This document shows, in pieces, positions 9,159 through 17,830 of a stretch of 64,000 nt of DNA. Within the stretch, counting starts at the first letter, position 1, and every line of letters begins with the position of its first letter. The stretch spans positions 1-64,000 of the forward strand of contig JACRBQ010000035.1 of the NCBI GenBank assembly GCA_016213135.1, in the 5' to 3' direction. Source of the stretch: Chloroflexota bacterium. Lineage in GTDB: Bacteria > Chloroflexota > Anaerolineae > Anaerolineales > VGOW01. The notes beneath the pieces were generated by a model. The model saw nothing but the letters and a program-made list of their open reading frames with translations, was not told the DNA's origin and did not search any database. Position numbers and translations under genes: made by a program.

Positions 9159-10820
9159 ATGGACTCTGCCGCGCAACTCTCCGCGCCTTCTCGCTGGCGC
9201 TTTTATTCCAACATCGGCAAACGACCGATGCCGTTGCCGCTATTGCTGGCCGCTTTAGCGGTTGCGGCTTTCATTGCCACACCGCTCGTTTATATTGCCT
9301 ATCGCGGCGCGGCGGGCGGCGCGGACGTGTGGCTGAGGTTGGCGCAGACTCGCTTGGCGGGGTTGATGTTCAACACGCTGTCGCTCGCCGTTGCAGTGAC
9401 GGGCGGCACGCTGGTCATTGGCGTGACTCTGGCCTGGCTGGTCGAGCGAACCGATCTGCCGGGGCGCACGCTGTGGCGGTGGCTGTTGGCAATGCCGCTT
9501 TCGATTCCGGCGTTCATCGGCGCGATGGTGCACGTGGCGCTGTGGCGGCCGCGCGGCGGCATGGTGCCGCAGCTGCTTTCGGGCTGGCTTGGCTATCCGG
9601 TGGATACGCCGAGTCCGTTTGGTTTTATCGGCGCGGCGGCGATGCTGACGCTGTTCATGTATCCGTATGTTTTTTTGCTCAGCGCGGCGGCATTTCGGAC
9701 ACTGCACGCTTCGCTGGAAGAGGCGGCGCGGTCGCTGGGGCGCGGGCCGTGGGGCGCGTTGTGGCACGTGATCTTGCCGGCGCTCAAGCCGGGCCTCGGC
9801 GCAGGCGCATTGCTCGTCGCGTTGGATATTCTGGCCGAATACGGCACGGTTGTGCTGCTGCGCTATCAAACGTTCAGCTCGGCGATCTTTTTGCAGTTGA
9901 GCGGGCGGTATGATCGCTCGGCGGCGGCGGTCCTGAGCGCGGTGCTGATCGTGCTGGGTGGCGCGCTGCTGTGGGGCGAGGTCAAATTTCAGGGGCAGGC
10001 GCGTTTTTATCAAATGACGGGCAGTTGGCGGCCCGCGCCGCCGACTCCGCTGGGGCGCTGGACTCCGCTGGCGCTGGCCCTGGTGTTGCTCGTCGTCGGC
10101 ATGAGCCTGGTGGTGCCTGTCGTCGTGCTTGTGGGGTGGACACTTCAGGGCTGGCTCGATACGTCGTACGCGGCGTCGGTGTGGCGGTTCTCGGCGCAGG
10201 GCGTATGGGGTTATGCCTTCAATAGCGTGTGGAGCGCGGGGCTGGCCGCCGTTCTTGCCGTAGCGCTTTCTCTGCCGGTTGCTTATCTTTCGGCGCGTTA
10301 TCCACGCCGCACATCGCAAGCCCTGGCGCGGCTGTGCCAGGTGGGGTATGCCCTGCCGGGTGTGGTGATTGCGCTGAGCTTGATCCTGCTCGTCAATCGG
10401 GCACTGCCATTCTTGTATACGACTCCGCTCATCGTCGTGCTGGCGTACGTGCTGCGCCACATGCCGCAGGCGGTGCGGAGCAGTGAGGCGGCGCTGGCGC
10501 AAGTCGCGCCAACGATGGAGGAGGCGGCGCGCAGTTTGGGCCGCCCGCCTCTGCGCGCGTTCGTCAATGTCACTTTGCCGCTCATCCTGCCGGGGCTGTT
10601 CGCGGGGGGCGCGTTGGTGTTTCTGACTTCGCTCAAGGAATTGCCCGCCACGCTGTTGTTGCGTCCGGCAGGCTTCGACACCCTTTCGGTGCGGGTATGG
10701 ATCACGGCCAGCGAAGGCGTGTATACTCAGGCCGCGCCGGCGGCATTATTGCTCATTTTGTGCGCGGCGGCGCCGCTGTATTTTCTGTTGAAGCGCGAAA
10801 TGAGAAAACGTGATGCGTGA
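9159..10820 (+). CDS. Iron ABC transporter permease (FbpB-like, duplicated permease halves)
   Basis: Two BPD-transporter cores EEAARSLGRGPWGALWHVILPALKPGL and EEAARSLGRPPLRAFVNVTLPLILPGL. Confidence 0.92.
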   Translation: MDSAAQLSAPSRWRFYSNIGKRPMPLPLLLAALAVAAFIATPLVYIAYRGAAGGADVWLRLAQTRLAGLMFNTLSLAVAVTGGTLVIGVTLAWLVERTDLPGRTLWRWLLAMPLSIPAFIGAMVHVALWRPRGGMVPQLLSGWLGYPVDTPSPFGFIGAAAMLTLFMYPYVFLLSAAAFRTLHASLEEAARSLGRGPWGALWHVILPALKPGLGAGALLVALDILAEYGTVVLLRYQTFSSAIFLQLSGRYDRSAAAVLSAVLIVLGGALLWGEVKFQGQARFYQMTGSWRPAPPTPLGRWTPLALALVLLVVGMSLVVPVVVLVGWTLQGWLDTSYAASVWRFSAQGVWGYAFNSVWSAGLAAVLAVALSLPVAYLSARYPRRTSQALARLCQVGYALPGVVIALSLILLVNRALPFLYTTPLIVVLAYVLRHMPQAVRSSEAALAQVAPTMEEAARSLGRPPLRAFVNVTLPLILPGLFAGGALVFLTSLKELPATLLLRPAGFDTLSVRVWITASEGVYTQAAPAALLLILCAAAPLYFLLKREMRKRDA

Positions 10821-10857
10821 TGCGGGACAACCTTTCACGGATCACGCATCACGGATT
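10809..10857. repeat. 7-bp-period inverted array (CGTGATG / ACGGATC-ACGCATC)
   Basis: cgtgatg cgtgatg cgggaca acctttc acggatc acgcatc acggatt. Confidence 0.85.
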
Positions 10858-10870
10858 AGGCTGTTGGTTA

Positions 10871-11917
10871 ATGAATGCTTTAGAATTAGAAGGCGTCACC
10901 AAACAATACGCGCCAGGCACACCCCCCGCCGTCGCCGATGTGTCGCTGTCGGTGGCGAAAGGTGAAATTCTTGCGCTCATCGGCCCCAGCGGGTGCGGCA
11001 AAACGTCTACACTGCGGTTGATCGCCGGATTTGAGCGGCCGGATTCGGGAACGGTGGTGATCGGTGGACGGGTTGCGGCCAATGGCCGGGCCTGGATTCC
11101 GCCGGAGCGGCGCGGCGTCGGAATGGTCTTTCAAGATTACGCGCTGTTCCCGCATCTCACGGTTGCCGAAAACACCGGCTTTGGTCTTGATGAACTGAGC
11201 CGGGACAAGCGCCAGCCGGAAGTGGATCACTTGTTGCAGTTGGTGGGGCTGGAAAAATTCGGCCGGCGGTATCCGCACGAGTTGTCGGGCGGGGAGCGGC
11301 AGAGGGTGGCTCTGGCGCGCGCGCTCGCGCCCAAGCCGGTGGTGGTTCTGCTCGATGAGCCTTTCAGTAATTTGGACACCGACCGCCGCGCGGAGATGCG
11401 CGAGCAGGTGCGCGCAATTCTAACAATGTTAAGCGCGACGGCGATCTTCGTCACGCACGATCACGAAGAGGCGCTGTTCATGGGCGACCGTGTGGCCGTG
11501 CTGAATAACGGACGGCTGGAACAAATCGGCGCGCCGGAAAGTATTTTTCATTCGCCGGCTTCGCATTTCGTGGCCGAGTTCATGGGCCACACCGATTTTC
11601 TGCCGGGCCGCGTCGTCTCCAATGGAATCGAAATGGAGATCGGTTTGTTGCCTCAGCGCGTCGATCTGCCGGAAGGCACAGCGGTGGAGATCGCCTTCCG
11701 TGCCGACGACGTGTCGCTCACGCCCGATCGCACCGCGTCGGCGCGGGTGCTGGCCCGTCACTTCAAAGGCGCGGTTAATCTCTATCGTGTGCGTTTGCCG
11801 TCCGGCCAATTAATTCACAGCCTGCAACCGCACACGCTGCAGATGGCACCTGGAACAGCGGTGCGGGTGTGGGCCGCGCCGGGGCATGCGCTGGCGTGTT
11901 ATCCGGTTGATCAATGA
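10871..11917 (+). CDS. Iron ABC transporter ATP-binding protein (FbpC-like)
   Basis: GPSGCGKTSTLRLIAGFERPDSG, LSGGERQRVALARALAPKP, LLDEPFSNLD. Confidence 0.93.
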   Translation: MNALELEGVTKQYAPGTPPAVADVSLSVAKGEILALIGPSGCGKTSTLRLIAGFERPDSGTVVIGGRVAANGRAWIPPERRGVGMVFQDYALFPHLTVAENTGFGLDELSRDKRQPEVDHLLQLVGLEKFGRRYPHELSGGERQRVALARALAPKPVVVLLDEPFSNLDTDRRAEMREQVRAILTMLSATAIFVTHDHEEALFMGDRVAVLNNGRLEQIGAPESIFHSPASHFVAEFMGHTDFLPGRVVSNGIEMEIGLLPQRVDLPEGTAVEIAFRADDVSLTPDRTASARVLARHFKGAVNLYRVRLPSGQLIHSLQPHTLQMAPGTAVRVWAAPGHALACYPVDQ

Positions 11918-12933
11918 AACTCGACGTCGCCATCTCCCCTTTCTCTCTCTCCGAAGTCTCCGCGCTCGCGCGCCGCATCGAGGCGCTGGGCGCGGATGGA
12001 CTGTTCACCACCGAAACCCAACACGATCCATTTCTGCCGCTGGCCCTTGCCGCCGGGCACACGACGCGGCTTGAACTGGGCACGGCAGTGGCCATTGCCT
12101 TTGCCCGCAGCCCGATGACCGTGGCCCACACGGCGTGGGATTTGGCCGCGCACTCCGGCGGGCGGTTTCTGCTCGGCCTCGGCACGCAGGTCAAACCGCA
12201 CATCGAGCGGCGTTTTGGCATGGCGTGGCCCGAGTCGCCCGTGGGCCAACTGCGCGAGTTCATCGCCGCCGTGCGGGCGGTGTGGCAGTCGTGGCAAACG
12301 GGCGAGCGGCTCAACTTCCGGGGCGAGCGTTACAAGCTCACGCTCATGACGCCGTTTTTCAATCCCGGCCCCATCGAGCATCCGCGCATCCCCATTTACA
12401 TTGCCGGGGTCAACGCCCCGCTCATCAAACTGGCCGGTGAAACCGCCGACGGATTTCACGTTCACCCCTACCACACCCGGCGCTATCTGGCCGAAGTGGT
12501 TGCGCCGAACATCGAGGCCGGGGCAACCAAAGCCGGGCGCGCCCGCGCCGATGTGACCCTGGCTGGGACGGCCTTTGTGGCCGTGGGCGACGGCGAGGCG
12601 GCCCGCGCCCCCATGCGCGAGGTGATGCGCTCGCAAATTGCTTTTTACGCCTCCACGCCCACCTATCGCCCGGTAATGGCGCTGCACGGTTGGGAAGCGC
12701 AGGCCGGGCAGCTTTCGGCGCTGGCGGCCAAAGGACAGTGGGGCGAGATGCCCGCTGTGCTTACCGACGACATGCTGGCCGAATTTTTGGTCGAAGGCTC
12801 GTGGGCCGACCTCGGCGGCAAACTGCGCGCCCGATACGACGGTTTGCTGGATCGGGTGGCGCTGTATCTGCCGTTTTCGCCGGGTGAAGATGATGAGAGG
12901 TGGGGGAGGGTGGCGAGGGCGATTCGAGGGTGA
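11914..12933 (+). CDS. LLM-class (F420-dependent type) oxidoreductase
   Basis: GADGLFTTETQHDPF..., RFLLGLGTQVKPHIERRFG, IPIYIAGVNAPLIKLAGETADGFHVHP. Confidence 0.88.
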   Translation: MKLDVAISPFSLSEVSALARRIEALGADGLFTTETQHDPFLPLALAAGHTTRLELGTAVAIAFARSPMTVAHTAWDLAAHSGGRFLLGLGTQVKPHIERRFGMAWPESPVGQLREFIAAVRAVWQSWQTGERLNFRGERYKLTLMTPFFNPGPIEHPRIPIYIAGVNAPLIKLAGETADGFHVHPYHTRRYLAEVVAPNIEAGATKAGRARADVTLAGTAFVAVGDGEAARAPMREVMRSQIAFYASTPTYRPVMALHGWEAQAGQLSALAAKGQWGEMPAVLTDDMLAEFLVEGSWADLGGKLRARYDGLLDRVALYLPFSPGEDDERWGRVARAIRG

Positions 12934-13135
12934 CTTGCTCAACGGATCGCCTTTCAGCGGATTGAAAACGAAAAAGCGGATGGGAGCGCAGTCGCCATCC
13001 CCTTTCGCGGAGCGGCTTAATCATCCGTTGGAAGTTTATTCTCGACTTTGCGTTCTTGTGCCTTCTTCCATATAATCCTGCACACGGGAGCGGCTTGCCG
13101 CCGCTGTCTGATGAGTGTGGTTAGCAGGAGGACGT

Positions 13136-16018
13136 ATGAGCAACGATCCACAACAGCCGGGAACGGAGATTTTGAAACGGATCGTCGAGAAGCTCAAGGT
13201 ACAAGAATTCCTATTTGCGCTCGGACTTGTCGTTGCCTTGGCAGTCTTCGGCGGATTTATCCTGCCCGATTACATCCCCTTGATCTATTTGGCGACAGGC
13301 GTGGCGTTGATCTTGTATACCGTCACGGTGGTGACGACGGCCTACCGCAAAGTGCGCGACGCGAAAGAGGGCGCGACGCAAGCCCGGCGCGAGCCGTCAA
13401 CCGTCATCGTCACCGTGTTGCCGCCTGCGCCGTCTGTTGAGCCGGTACGCCCGGCGCTGTCCGAATTCGAGCAGTTGACGATGTATCTGGATCGGGTCAG
13501 AAATACCAACAACATCTTGCGGCTGGTCGGGATCAGCGCCGAGGCCAGTGACCCGCAGAAATCGAGCGCGGAAGCGCGCACCCCGACCTCTTTATCGGAC
13601 GTATTCATCTCACTGCGAATTGATCGTTATCGCGGCGAACCCGAAGAGCAGGCGCAGGGCAAACCGGATCGTGAACACCAGCAAGAGATGGCGCGGTTAT
13701 TGGAGCGGGAACGCAAGCAATTGACGGCCATCGAAGCGTTGAGCGATCCCAAAGTCTTGCGCTGTGTGATGTTGGGGCAGCCGGGATCGGGCAAATCGTC
13801 GGTGCTGCGTTACGCGGCGTATCGCCTGGCCGAGTCGTTCCTTTCCCCCGAACGACTGAAAGAGACGATGCCCGAATGGCAGGCCGGAGAAATGCTGTCC
13901 GTGCTGGCGCCGTTGGCGCTTTTGGCCGAGTCGCTGCCGGCGCGCGCCCAGGGCGGGAAACTGGACGATCACGTGGTTGCGTTTGTCCAGGCGCAAGTGG
14001 AATGGTGCGCCGAAATGAACGGCTTTGCCCGGCGCGTGTGGCGCGAGGCGCGCGAGCGCGGCGTGCTGTTTTTGTTCGACGGCCTGGACGAAGTGGCGCC
14101 GGAAAAACGCGCCGTCGTCAAAGAGGCGATAGACGAGTTTCTTTCGGCGCGGGGCAAATGTCGCGCCGTCGTCACCTGCCGCACGTACAGTTACGGCGAC
14201 GACAAGTGGCGGCTGGAAGGCTGGCCGGCTTACAACATCGAGCCGCTTTCGCGCGGCGAACAAGAATCGTTCATACAGAAGTGGTACCAAACGCTGATCC
14301 AAAACGACGCCCCCTCGCGCCCGCTGTACGAGAAGAAAGCACAGTCGCTCGAGGGCGCGATTTTCTCCGGCGACGCCCGGCAACTGCATCAAATCTCGGG
14401 CACCCCCCTGCTGTTGACGCTTATCGCCATCGTGCACACGCATCAAGAAGAACTGCCCCGCTCGCGCATTTTGATTTACCGGGAGTGCGTCAACCTTCTG
14501 CTTCTGCGCTGGCAAAAGCGGCGGCAGGTCGGCGACGCGCTGAAGTCCATCGCCGAACGGATGAAAGATGCCGCGCCCACGGCGAGCGGGCTGGCCGACA
14601 AAGTGCTGGAGGGGCTGGCCGAGGTGGCGTATCAAGCCCGCGACCGGGACGCGATGAAGCATGGCGACTCCATGTTGATAGACCTGTATCTCCTGCGGCA
14701 AGTGATGATGCGCTATCTGCCCGAAGCCGCCCTGTCCGTCTTTGAAGATTATTGCTTGAATGCCAATGGCTTGCTCCTGGCCATTGGCTCGCGCCGCCTG
14801 CGGGATCGCCCGGCCCACGAAGAGCCGGTGATGTGCTTCGCCTTCCCGCATCTCTCTTTTGAAGAATACCTAGCCTCGCAATACATCGCCACGCTGGACA
14901 ACCCGGAAGAGGCGCTGGCACAGCGCAACGCGGCCAGCGACCGCTGGTTTTACGCCGGGCTTTTCCTGGGCGAGCAGTACGCGCTCGTCACGCCCAAACG
15001 CGCCAGGAATATGCTGGAGATGTTTCACCAACTACTCAAGGACGGCGCAGCTTGGCGCAACGTTTGGCTGGCGGGCGTGTTGTGGCCGCTGTTCTGCGCG
15101 GAATTTCCCGAGAGGCGCGGCGACCCTGCCGAGTTGGAGGGGCGCGTCCGTGAGCGCCTTACAACTTTGTGCGCGACGGGGCAACTGTTGCCGCACGAAC
15201 GCGCCGACGCCGGGCGCGTGCTGAGCGAGATGGGCGACCCCCGTGACCTCGAAGAACTCGTCGCCATTCCCAAAGGCCCGTTCATTATGGGCAGCAAGGA
15301 AGAAGGCCCCTGGCTCGACGAGCGCCCTCAACACGAAGTCGTCATTCCCGGCGATTACAGGATTGGAAAATACCCGGTGACGGTGAAATTGTGGAAGCGG
15401 TTTGTGGATGAGGCGAAATACGATCCGCGCGTTCCGGATTCGCTCAAAGGCTACGACAACCATCCCGCGCACGACGTTTCCTGGCACGACGCTTGCAACT
15501 TCTGCGAATGGCTGACGGACGTATGGCGAAAGGAAGGGAAGATCGGCGAGAATGAAGAGGCGCGCTTGCCCACGGAAGCGGAGTGGGAGCGCGCGGCGCG
15601 CGACACAGACGGGCGCGAATGGCCTTGGGGCAACACATTTGAGGAGAATCGCGCGAACACATCTGAAAGCGGAATCAGGCGCACCACCGCTGTTGGCATA
15701 TTTCCTGCCAAGGAAGTACCGACAAAATGTTTGGATATGATTGGCAATGTGTGGGAGTGGACTATCAGTTTGGGGGCCGAGTATCAGGATAAGAGTTACG
15801 CGAAGCGCGTGCGAGAGTTCAAATATCCGTATGATCCAGGAGATGAGCGAGAAGATATGCGGGCCGCTGATAACTTTTCCCGCGTGGTGCGCGGCGGCTC
15901 GGGCGGCAGTCCCGGGTTCGCGCGCTGTGCCTGCCGCGGCGGCTACCTCCCGTTCTATCGGGGCGGCAACGTCGGTTTTCGGGTGGTGGTCTCCCCTATC
16001 TCGCTTTTGAATCCCTGA
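13136..16018 (+). CDS. DGR target: two-TM NACHT NTPase with C-terminal formylglycine-generating-enzyme/SUMF1-like (CLec fold) domain
   Basis: Walker A GQPGSGKSS, NACHT Walker B VLFLFDGLDEVAPEK; FGE-like IPKGPFIMGSKEEGPWLDERPQHEV...LPTEAEWERAARDTDGREWPWGN...DMIGNVWEWT...VVRGGS...GFRVV. Confidence 0.93.
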   Translation: MSNDPQQPGTEILKRIVEKLKVQEFLFALGLVVALAVFGGFILPDYIPLIYLATGVALILYTVTVVTTAYRKVRDAKEGATQARREPSTVIVTVLPPAPSVEPVRPALSEFEQLTMYLDRVRNTNNILRLVGISAEASDPQKSSAEARTPTSLSDVFISLRIDRYRGEPEEQAQGKPDREHQQEMARLLERERKQLTAIEALSDPKVLRCVMLGQPGSGKSSVLRYAAYRLAESFLSPERLKETMPEWQAGEMLSVLAPLALLAESLPARAQGGKLDDHVVAFVQAQVEWCAEMNGFARRVWREARERGVLFLFDGLDEVAPEKRAVVKEAIDEFLSARGKCRAVVTCRTYSYGDDKWRLEGWPAYNIEPLSRGEQESFIQKWYQTLIQNDAPSRPLYEKKAQSLEGAIFSGDARQLHQISGTPLLLTLIAIVHTHQEELPRSRILIYRECVNLLLLRWQKRRQVGDALKSIAERMKDAAPTASGLADKVLEGLAEVAYQARDRDAMKHGDSMLIDLYLLRQVMMRYLPEAALSVFEDYCLNANGLLLAIGSRRLRDRPAHEEPVMCFAFPHLSFEEYLASQYIATLDNPEEALAQRNAASDRWFYAGLFLGEQYALVTPKRARNMLEMFHQLLKDGAAWRNVWLAGVLWPLFCAEFPERRGDPAELEGRVRERLTTLCATGQLLPHERADAGRVLSEMGDPRDLEELVAIPKGPFIMGSKEEGPWLDERPQHEVVIPGDYRIGKYPVTVKLWKRFVDEAKYDPRVPDSLKGYDNHPAHDVSWHDACNFCEWLTDVWRKEGKIGENEEARLPTEAEWERAARDTDGREWPWGNTFEENRANTSESGIRRTTAVGIFPAKEVPTKCLDMIGNVWEWTISLGAEYQDKSYAKRVREFKYPYDPGDEREDMRAADNFSRVVRGGSGGSPGFARCACRGGYLPFYRGGNVGFRVVVSPISLLNP
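15880..16004 (+). repeat. DGR variable repeat (VR), 3' end of the NACHT-FGE gene
   Basis: Aligns to 17589-17716 with 24 substitutions, all at template adenines, and one 3-nt gap. Confidence 0.97.
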
Positions 16019-16041
16019 TCCCTGAAAACTCTGATCCATGT

Positions 16042-16082
16042 GGGGGTGGGGGTCTGGGGGCGGGGGTTTCCCCCGCCCCCAG
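16042..16082 (+). promoter_or_regulatory. G-quadruplex motif overlapping a perfect 13-bp hairpin downstream of the VR
   Basis: GGGGGTGGGGGTCTGGGGGCGGGGG (16042-16066); CTGGGGGCGGGGG-TTT-CCCCCGCCCCCAG (16054-16082). Confidence 0.85.
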
Positions 16083-16109
16083 CCGGGGCAAGAAGCGCGG
16101 CGGCGCACC

Positions 16110-17198
16110 ATGAAACCTTACACGAATCTCTACCCCAAAATATGCGCCTGGGAAAACTTGGAGCTGGCCTATTACAAGGCGCGGCGGGGCAAGCGCGGCC
16201 TGGCGCCGGCGGCAAGTTTCGAGCGCAAGTTGGAAGACAATTTGGTTGCTTTGCAAGACGCACTGCTCTCGCAAACCTACGCGCCGGGAAAATATCACAG
16301 TTTTTACATCCACGATCCCAAGAAGCGTTTGATCTCCGCCGCGCCGTTCCGGGATCGAGTGGTTCATCACGCACTGTGCAACATCATCGAGCCGATCTTC
16401 GAGCGCAGTTTCATTGACGACTCTTACGCTAACCGCGTGGGCCAAGGCACGCACCGCGCGCTGGATCGCTGTCAGCAATTCTCGCGCCGCTATCGCTACG
16501 CTTTGCAACTCGATGTCGTGCAGTATTTTCCGGGCATTGACCACGCAATTCTGCGCGAGACGTTGGCGCGAAGGATTGGCGATGAAGCGGCTCTCAGACT
16601 GTGTGAGGTAATTATCGAGAGCGGGCGCGGCGTGCTGGCGGAAGAATACAACATGGTCTATTTTGACGGCGACGACCCTTCGACGGGCTCAGGGCAGGGT
16701 CTGCTGGCCGTCAACCGCCCGCGCGGCTTGCCTATCGGCAACCTGACCTCGCAGTTTTGGGCAAACGTCTATCTCAACTCGTTTGATCACTTTGTCAAGC
16801 GCGAACTCAAATGCAAAGCGTATCTGCGTTACGTGGACGATTTCATCCTGTTTGCCGACGACAAGCAAACATTATGGGCATGGCGCAAGGAGACTGTGGA
16901 TTACCTTGCCCGCTTGCGTTTGACGCTTCACATTGAGCGCGTTCACCCGCGCCCCGTAACTGAAGGCGTGATGTTTCTCGGCTTCAACGTCTTTCCGACT
17001 CATCGCCTGCTCAAGGCGAAGAAGGCGATCTCGTTCCGAAGAAAGCTCAAGGCAATGCGCCGCCAATTGGCAGAAGGCGAGATCGGGTTAGGGATGCAGC
17101 ACGCCTCGGTCAGAGGCTGGGTCAACCACGTACGCTATGGGGATACGTGGGGCCTGCGCCGCGCAATTCTGGGCGCGAATCCGATTACGTGGAATTGA
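16110..17198 (+). CDS. Diversity-generating-retroelement reverse transcriptase
   Basis: RGLPIGNLTSQFWANVYLNSFDHFVKRELKCKAYLRYVDDFILFADDK: SQ motif typical of DGR RTs plus YVDD catalytic motif. Confidence 0.96.
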   Translation: MKPYTNLYPKICAWENLELAYYKARRGKRGLAPAASFERKLEDNLVALQDALLSQTYAPGKYHSFYIHDPKKRLISAAPFRDRVVHHALCNIIEPIFERSFIDDSYANRVGQGTHRALDRCQQFSRRYRYALQLDVVQYFPGIDHAILRETLARRIGDEAALRLCEVIIESGRGVLAEEYNMVYFDGDDPSTGSGQGLLAVNRPRGLPIGNLTSQFWANVYLNSFDHFVKRELKCKAYLRYVDDFILFADDKQTLWAWRKETVDYLARLRLTLHIERVHPRPVTEGVMFLGFNVFPTHRLLKAKKAISFRRKLKAMRRQLAEGEIGLGMQHASVRGWVNHVRYGDTWGLRRAILGANPITWN

Positions 17199-17201
17199 CC
17201 C

Positions 17202-17546
17202 TTGCCAAACGAATCTCCCCTTTTCTCCCGCACGTTTGATTTTCTCTCTTGGCTCTTGCAGCGCTCACAAAGTTTTCCGCGCCCGCACCGTTTTGGAGCA
17301 ACGCAGCGCCTGCAGAATGCGGCCATGGATTTCCAGGAGTTGATCGTCGAGGCTGAATCGCTGCGCGGCGCGGAAAGGCTGGAGCGATTGCGGCGCGCGG
17401 ACGCCGAACTGGGGAAAGTGCGATTGTATTTACGCCTGTGCCGCCAGTGGGATTGGTTGACGGCCGGGCAATATGAGCATGCCTCGCGCATGATCGCGGA
17501 AATGGGGCGATTGCTGGGAGGATGGCTCAAAGCAACCGGCACGTAA
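17202..17546 (+). CDS. avd: Avd-like four-helix-bundle accessory protein of the DGR
   Basis: FDFLSWLLQRSQSFPRPHRFGATQRLQNAAMDFQELIVEAESLRG...ADAELGKVRLYLRLCRQWDWLTAGQYEHASRMIAEMGRLLGGW. Confidence 0.88.
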   Translation: MPNESPLFSRTFDFLSWLLQRSQSFPRPHRFGATQRLQNAAMDFQELIVEAESLRGAERLERLRRADAELGKVRLYLRLCRQWDWLTAGQYEHASRMIAEMGRLLGGWLKATGT

Positions 17547-17588
17547 GGCCGCAATTTGCCTTGTTGTGTAGGGCTGCGCCGATGGAGG

Positions 17589-17716
17589 CCGCGTGGTGCG
17601 CGGCGGCTCGTTCAACAACAATCACAGGAACGCGCGCTGTGCCTGCCGCAACGACAACCACCCGAACAATCGAAACGACAACATCGGTTTTCGGGTGGTG
17701 GTCTCCCATAACTCGC
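17589..17716 (+). repeat. DGR template repeat (TR), adenine-rich AAY codons
   Basis: ccgcgtggtgcgcggcggctcgttcaacaacaatcacaggaacgcgcgctgtgcctgccgcaacgacaaccacccgaacaatcgaaacgacaacatcggttttcgggtggtggtctcccataactcgc. Confidence 0.97.
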
Positions 17717-17830
17717 AGAGGCCGCCGGAAATGCAGTTTGGCTTTTGGGCTGAACTGCCGAGGCGCAAATACGAGATAGCGCGGCGCACGCCCTGCCCGC
17801 GGCGGCCTCCGCCCGGGCGAATACAGAATT

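Noticed and set aside
16110-17198. Group II intron maturase or retron RT
   Set aside because: SQ motif (LPIGNLTSQ) and a linked TR/VR with adenine-specific changes fit a DGR; no maturase/endonuclease domain or msr-msd-like structure seen.
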